A DNA stretch of 64,000 nt. Origin: Lentinus brumalis (taxonomy: Eukaryota > Basidiomycota > Agaricomycetes > Polyporales > Polyporaceae). Positions within the stretch are counted from its first letter, which is position 1; every line of letters begins with the position of its first letter. Location: positions 1,550,001 through 1,614,000 of the forward strand of contig MARA01000002.1 of assembly GCA_001792895.1 (NCBI GenBank), written 5' to 3'. Of the stretch, positions 58,628 through 64,000 are shown in pieces. The notes beneath the pieces were generated by a model. That model did not search any database. It saw nothing but the letters and a program-made list of their open reading frames with translations, and was not told where the DNA came from. The translations under genes and the position numbers were made by a program.

Positions 58628-61600
58628 TCAGACCACGCTGTAGCGGCCAGCGGTCGCAGTGGGATTCCGCATCTCGGCTTGCAGCGCCGCGGCTGATGCC
58701 TCGACGAGCAGCCGTTTGATCTCTCGGACGGCTTGCTCCACCTATGCGCGCGCATGTCAGTACAGCGGCTCCGATACCAATTCATGAGAACAAAGACACT
58801 TACCCTGAACTCCTCGTTGGACTCGATGAGGAGGTGCAGCTTCGGCGGGCCTTCCGGTGGAGGCTCCTTACCAGGTTCGTAGTAGATACCTGCAAAAGAC
58901 CAGTGTGAGGCAGCCTGTTCTCGTGTTGTATCCGATATGTGGACGCACCTTTGTTTGTCACCGAAGCGCCAGTCATATCGATGAGCTACAAGTTGCGCCG
59001 TAGTCAGTAAACCCGGTCGGAGATAGGATACAGCAGTTAAGCCGGCACATACCTGGACCATGGTCTCCTTGTTGGTGACGCGCCACCTGGCCTTCTGCGG
59101 GTAGTCGTTGATAGGAATGATGGCATGGAACTCCGTCGCGTCTATGGCGCTGCGCTTGCTCGTCACCTCCTCGTGCTGGAGCTGCGACTGCGCGACAAGC
59201 TTGTGCGCCCTCAGCTGAGCGTTCAGCTTCGCCACGACGCTGAGCGCCTGCTTGTGCGCCGCAGTGTCCTTGCCCGCCCGCTCGGCCGCCTCCTGCGCCT
59301 GACGCAACGAGTTCTGGAGTTTCTCCTCCTCCTTGGCTTGTGCAAGGCGTCTCGCCGCAGCGGCAGCGCCTGCGACACCGAGGAGACCCTTCGAGGAGTC
59401 CGGGGCCGGGCCGCGTTTGACTTCGACCTTGAAGTTCCCGATGGTCATGTCATCCTGCGGCGCCTTGGTCTCGGCTGCTGCAGTCTCCGCAGCTGCGGCC
59501 TTCTCCTCGTCCGGCTCGCCATAGGCCTTACGCTCTGCCTTCTCCTTGGCATCCCGTTCTTGGTCGAGCCGGTCAAGACCCTTGCCTCCGAAGCCGGAGC
59601 CGGCGGCCTTCGCCTTACCCGCCTTGACCTTGTCGAGGAAGCCTGCATAGGGATGTGTGAGCAACGCAACGTATACAGGTAGCTACGCACGGCTCACCGT
59701 TGGCAAGCTCCTCGAGCTCCTTCGGTACTGCAGCATTACTAGCTTGCAACGCGCGGAAGATATCAACGGAGTACCTGTCCTGCTCTGGCGTAATAAACGT
59801 CACGCATGTCCCCTTGTTGCCCGCACGACCTGTACGGCCCGCGCGATGGACATAGTCCTCCATGTGGTTCGGCGCATCGTAGTTGATGACGAGCTTGAGC
59901 TGCTTGACATCGAGACCACGGGCGGCGACGGAGGTAGCAATGACAATGGGGACGACGCCAGACTTGAAGTCCGCGATGGTCGAGTCACGGTCGACTTGGT
60001 CCTTACCACCGTGGAGCGACATGCAGAGGTAGCCTTTGCGCATGAGCTCACGCAGCAAGTTGTCGGCAGCCTCCTGCCTGTCGACGAAGATGAGCGTGCG
60101 ACACTCCGGGTCCTCGTTGTACGTCTGCCCAAGGATCTCGAGCAGGCGGTTGAACTTCGTCTCTTCCTCACGGACCTCAACAATCTGCTCAATCTCGGCG
60201 GCCACCACGGATCGACCGCCAACGGTGATCTCAAGGGGTTTCTTGAGGATCTTTCGCGCAAGCGAGTCCATCTGCCGAGGGAACGTCGCGGAGAAGAGGA
60301 CGGTCTGGCGATCTGGTCGGATGTTGTTGACGATCTTCATGACCTGTGGTTCGAAACCCATGTCGAACATGCGGTCAGCCTCGTCCAGCACAAGATACGT
60401 GACGCGCTTGAGATTCGTTACGCGACCTGAGTTCGCGGTCAGGAGGTCGATCATCCGCCCCGGGGTGCAAACGATGATCTCGGCGCCCTTCTTCATCTCA
60501 GCGATCTGGTCCTTTATCGGAGAGCCACCATAGGCACAGACAGCCTGCATACATAGATCAGACGAAAGTTCATGAGCAAAGATATGTCACTCACTCGAAG
60601 ACCAAGGACCCGGAGGAAGGGCTTACACTCCCTATGTATTTGCACGGCCAATTCGCGAGTGGGGGTCATGACCACTGCGATTGGACCTTCCATCTGCTCG
60701 AGGGGTCGCTGGTCCTTGATGTGCCGGAACATTGGGAGTAAGAAAGCGATGGTCTTGCCTGAACCAGTCTTAGCCACACCGATGACGTCGCGACCAGACA
60801 TGATGGCAGGGATAGCTTGTGCCTGAATGGGTGTTGGGCCAGTATAGCCTAGCTTCTTGATGACCTCCAGACTAAGACCATCATCAGCATAAATTCAAGG
60901 AGAAGCATATAGACACAACTCACCAGCTTGCGGGAAGACCAAAGTGGCTCCATTTGGTCACTGGACGGGGACAATCAACACCACGAATCTTAATACCGTC
61001 GAGCTCCAAACGCAGTAGCTCCGCTTCCTCGTCAGTCATCTCAGCGACATCTGGTGGTGCAATGTAGAACTCTTTGCGGAATGGCTCGTACGCCACACGC
61101 GAGTGATCGACCGCAGCAAGATCCTTCTTCCTCGCCTTCTTCGCTGCGAGGGCAAGGATGTCCTCCGGGTTGAGGTCGGTCGCGTCGAGCTCGTCCGGCC
61201 CGGGTGCTTCCTCGTCTCCATCGTCCCCGGCCCCTTCGTCCAAGCGAACACCAAGGCCGACGTTCGCTTTCATCTTCTTCAAGTCCTCCTGGTTGACTTT
61301 CTTCACCTCTTCCTTGACGCCAGTCATGAAGGCCTCCAAAGGGTCAATGTCGTCGTCCTCGTCCATGGCGTCTGCAGCCTTGACCGGGGCGGCGGCGGCA
61401 TTATCATCGTCGTCGTCGGCCTCCAGATCGCCTATGATTGACGCGTCGGTCATAGTCATGTCGACCTCGGGAAGGTCCAGCGTCTGCAACTTGCGTTTCG
61501 TCTCAACCGAGTCATCGAAGCCCGCGGCGGATTTCGATGTCTTCAGCAGCTCCGGCTTCAAAGGCAAGCCCTTCAAACCCAGCGTGCCCAACGCGGACCG

Positions 61601-62240
61601 GTTGAGCTGAGAGGCTGCGGTACCGTTGGATGCTGGGGCTACTACAATAGGATCAAGTGGTGTGAAATCATGAATTGAACGACAAGGTGTGGATTTGCTC
61701 ACCTGCGGCGGACTTCCCAGCTAGTGCCATGGCCTTTGCTTTCGCTTCGTCCAGGGCCTTCTTCGCGTCCCGCTCCTTCTTCCATGCCTCTAACCTCGCC
61801 CGCTTCGCCTTCAACTTCTCATCCTCGACGGGGGGCGTCGCAGGCTTGCTGTCCGCTTGGGGTGGACCTCGAGGGGGAGTGGCCGGACGGTCTTTGTCGC
61901 GGCGGTCTCGTGGAGGTGACCGACGGCGGTCGTCGCGCCTGTCATCACGGTAGTCGCGGCGCCGGTCATCGCGATACCTGTCATCGCGGTATCTGTCTCT
62001 GTCCCTGTCACGGTCCCCCCTCTCGCGTTCCCTGTCCCTGTCCCTGTCCCTGTCCCGCTCCCTCTCCCTATCGCGGTCCCTGTGGTAGCCATCCCGTTCC
62101 CGGTCGTCGTCGTGCCTCGATCTAATGGGCCTTTGGGCGTTGCGCCTGGTCGGCGACGGAGACCGAGGTGAAGAGCGGTGAGACGGCCTTACCCTCTTAT
62201 TTGGCGAGTCCGGGGAGTAGGAGCGATCTCTTCTGGCCAT
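58628..62240 (-). CDS. PRP5: DEAD-box RNA helicase Prp5 (DDX46)
   Basis: The start [20 protein letters not shown] opens an RS/RD-rich N-terminus with long Arg-Asp-Arg-Glu runs (about residues 45-115), as in DDX46. An acidic region follows ([33 protein letters not shown]). Next come [19 protein letters not shown] and the Q-motif ([16 protein letters not shown]). Helicase motifs: [74 protein letters not shown]. The C-terminal Prp5 extension contains [24 protein letters not shown] sequence and a KH-like end ([15 protein letters not shown]), finishing TAGRYSVV. It remodels U2 snRNP during prespliceosome assembly. Divergent from PI31. Confidence 0.95.
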
Positions 62241-62412
62241 GACGAGTAAGTGGAGGTGAGTAGAAGCCTGGTGGAAGTCAGAGAGCGAGGCTCGGGCAGA
62301 AGCACAGATGCCGTATAACAAGCGCCGTCTTGTTTGGCGTCGCTTGGCCGCTTTCCACACTCAGACGACGGCCCCGCGTGCTCTCGAGACACTGACTCTG
62401 TTCCCGACCACC

Positions 62413-63559
62413 ATGTCCTTCCCCTCCCTCGATACTCCTCTCCTGCTCCAGACCTTACCTACCAAGCTTCCACCGGGGAAGAAACAGCTCAGCTCTCCTC
62501 AGGACGCGCTTGCCGCCCTGGTCCATACAGCTTTCGTCGTCCTCGGTTTCCATCTTACTGCGGTCGACGAGGACGCCCCGTCGCACACATACGATAATGA
62601 TGTACTTCCTGAAGAATGGAATCATCATGCACCTGCCAGTTACACCTTCAGGTATAAGCATGAGCAGAGCGACCAGGAGCTACTGGTCAAGATAGTCAAG
62701 ATGGGCAATCACCTGCTCATCAACTCGATCGCGACGCAGGTATGCAACGGTCTCGCGTTTCTTCGTCATTCTGTCTCGGTGTCTCAAATCCAGATTACAG
62801 GGTGAGAAGACTGCTACGATAGATATCCCTGTGGATGACTTCACGTCGCCGTCGTTCTTCCCTTATGACCTCACTGCCTCGGGACACCCTACGCTCGTCG
62901 ATGGCTTCATTTCCACGAACCGTCTTGACGACTTCGTCACCCGGTTTAAGCTCACCATCGTTCGAGAACTCATTCCTGGCTTGCCAAAGGAGGCTTACAC
63001 TGAGCGTACGGAGTCCGACTCTGGCCCAAGTCGGCTCCGGGAGTCGGAGTCAGCTGCTCCTGCAAGAGTCCAGCTCGACGGTCCCCCTCATCCAGAGGCA
63101 CCGCCCTACCCTCCTCGCGGTGCCAATATACAGCCACCAACCAACCCTCTGGAGATTGGTAGGCGTGATCGCGACCCCTTCCCCAGCAACCCCTTCGCCC
63201 CTCCGCCTCTGTTCCCTAATACCGGTGGCGACGGTATGTTCGTTGGTCCCGACCATCCAATCTTCGGTGCTGGGATGCAGGGTAGAGGACCGGGTGGATA
63301 CGGTCCTTGGGGAGGGGACGGATACCTTCCCCCTCTAGGCGCACCGCCGGGTGCTCGATTTGACCCTGTTGGCCCAGGAATTGGTCCAGGTGCACCTTTC
63401 CCTGGCCGTGGGGGCATGCCGAGACGTGGAGGCGGTCCTTTCGGCGGACAGGAACCTGATTTTGATGATTTCCCTCCTCCCGGATCGGTGAGCAAGCTAT
63501 CCTCCGCTATACCGCAGTTGCATACTGACACTCCTCTTCAGCGTGATATGTTCATGTAG
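62413..63559 (+). CDS. Proteasome inhibitor/regulator PI31 (PSMF1)
   Basis: Three exons. The start MSFPSLDTPLLLQTLPTKLP leads into the FP domain (DALAALVHTAFVVLGFHLTA, LPEEWNHHAPASYTFRYKHE, LLVKIVKMGNHLLINSIATQ). After the intron come GEKTATIDIPVDDFTSPSFF and FVTRFKLTIVRELIPGLPKE. The C-terminal half is Pro/Gly/Arg-rich and disordered (NPLEIGRRDRDPFPSNPFAP, FDPVGPGIGPGAPFPGRGGM). A final 54-nt intron (about 63488-63541) has GT-AG ends and is a multiple of three, so retention adds residues without a frame change; spliced, the end reads DFDDFPPPGSRDMFM. PI31 binds 20S/26S proteasomes and helps assemble or transport them. Confidence 0.9.
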
Positions 63560-63952
63560 GAAGTATGGGATAAACATGCCTCCAACCGCTATCAATGCAT
63601 TGTACTGCTATTGTTCCCATGTTTGCGTTTGGATGTTACCCGACGTATTGTCCTCTTGAGACTGAGTCATTCATGACACCATATGTGTACCTGTATCGAA
63701 TTGTAGCATAGCGAGATCCGTGATGTACTACTGCGCCGTGGTCAAGGCCAAAGTGCCGCATATATCGTAAAGCCGTACTTCCCAAAAGCGATGGTGGCCG
63801 CTGGTGTGGGGCGTGACTCTGCTACGAAGGTTCGGCGTACGTACGTATGCTGATCAGGTAGCACCTCCGATCCCTATATAAGCATACCTGCTTCCTCCGC
63901 TTCGTCCCACAACTTGAGCACACCCACCTCTGCATCTCTCAACAACACAAAC
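63560..63952 (+). promoter_or_regulatory. Promoter of the right-edge gene
   Basis: A TATATAAG box at 63875-63882 lies 78 bp before the ATG. It is followed by a strongly C/T- and C/A-rich leader (about 63887-63950), the typical layout of a highly expressed fungal promoter. Confidence 0.55.
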
Positions 63953-64000
63953 ATGCATTCACCTATACGATCATCACCTACTCGCGCCCGAAGACATCCA
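63953..64000 (+). CDS. 5' end of an unidentified gene at the window edge
   Basis: ATG in AAACATG context after a CA-rich leader and TATA box; the first residues read MHSPIRSSPTRARRHP and run off the window. Product unknown; a Ser/Arg-rich or targeting N-terminus is possible. The call rests mainly on the promoter layout. Confidence 0.35.
   Translation, partial: MHSPIRSSPTRARRHP

Noticed and set aside
60345..60360. GGTTCGAAACC, resembling a tRNA B box
   Set aside because: It lies inside the conserved Prp5 helicase exon, with no A box or cloverleaf around it.

Overview
The window looks like gene-dense nuclear DNA of a filamentous basidiomycete, most likely an agaricomycete (wood-decay type). 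The genes lie on both strands, are split by many GT-AG introns of about 48-70 nt, and sit 100-500 bp apart. The products are eukaryotic housekeeping proteins plus fungus-specific families (PROPPIN, fungal KCH potassium transporter, GH79 glycoside hydrolase, RlpA-like secreted protein). I see no rRNA, tRNA, CRISPR array or bacterial-type operon.

Layout, left to right: the 3' end of mitochondrial beta-barrel MDM10 (1-353); an RGG-rich disordered protein; SmG of the spliceosome; a secreted GH79 hydrolase; ER syntaxin Ufe1; a Tvp38/VTT membrane protein divergent from an LPLAT-family acyltransferase; an SR-type splicing factor; a PLP trans-sulfuration enzyme divergent from a secreted double-psi beta-barrel protein; WDR3/Utp12 of the SSU processome; aspartyl aminopeptidase; IMP4 of the U3 snoRNP; ALG8 divergent from VMA21; a GNAT acetyltransferase with an in-frame stop; two head-to-head ribonucleotide reductase small-subunit genes; a small unknown gene with a decayed duplicate; IMP2 protease; a KCH-type potassium transporter divergent from GTPase DRG1/Rbg1.

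From about 40.2 to 45.7 kb the gene order is interrupted by a gene-poor block. It holds at least two terminal-inverted-repeat elements (40684-41151 and a hAT-like 45067-45631), a 4 x 17-bp tandem array, dispersed repeats and a broken P4-ATPase fragment. Gene-dense order then resumes: ATE1 arginyltransferase, a PROPPIN, an unknown Cys-motif protein, NCS-1, EMC3, an MFS transporter, DEAD-box Prp5, proteasome regulator PI31, and the promoter and first codons of an unidentified gene at the right edge.

Functional themes recur: splicing (SmG, SR protein, Prp5), small-subunit ribosome assembly (WDR3, IMP4), ER/secretory membranes (Ufe1, Tvp38-like, acyltransferase, ALG8, VMA21, EMC3), mitochondrial maintenance (MDM10, IMP2), proteostasis (ATE1, PI31, aminopeptidase) and dNTP supply. 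The most notable observations are the divergent pair of apparently competent R2 genes, with an ACGCGT (MCB-like) cluster inside two introns of one of them, and the TIR elements of the 40-46 kb block. Coordinates of spliced genes are start codon to stop codon, introns included; splice sites were inferred by eye from GT-AG consensus and reading-frame continuity.
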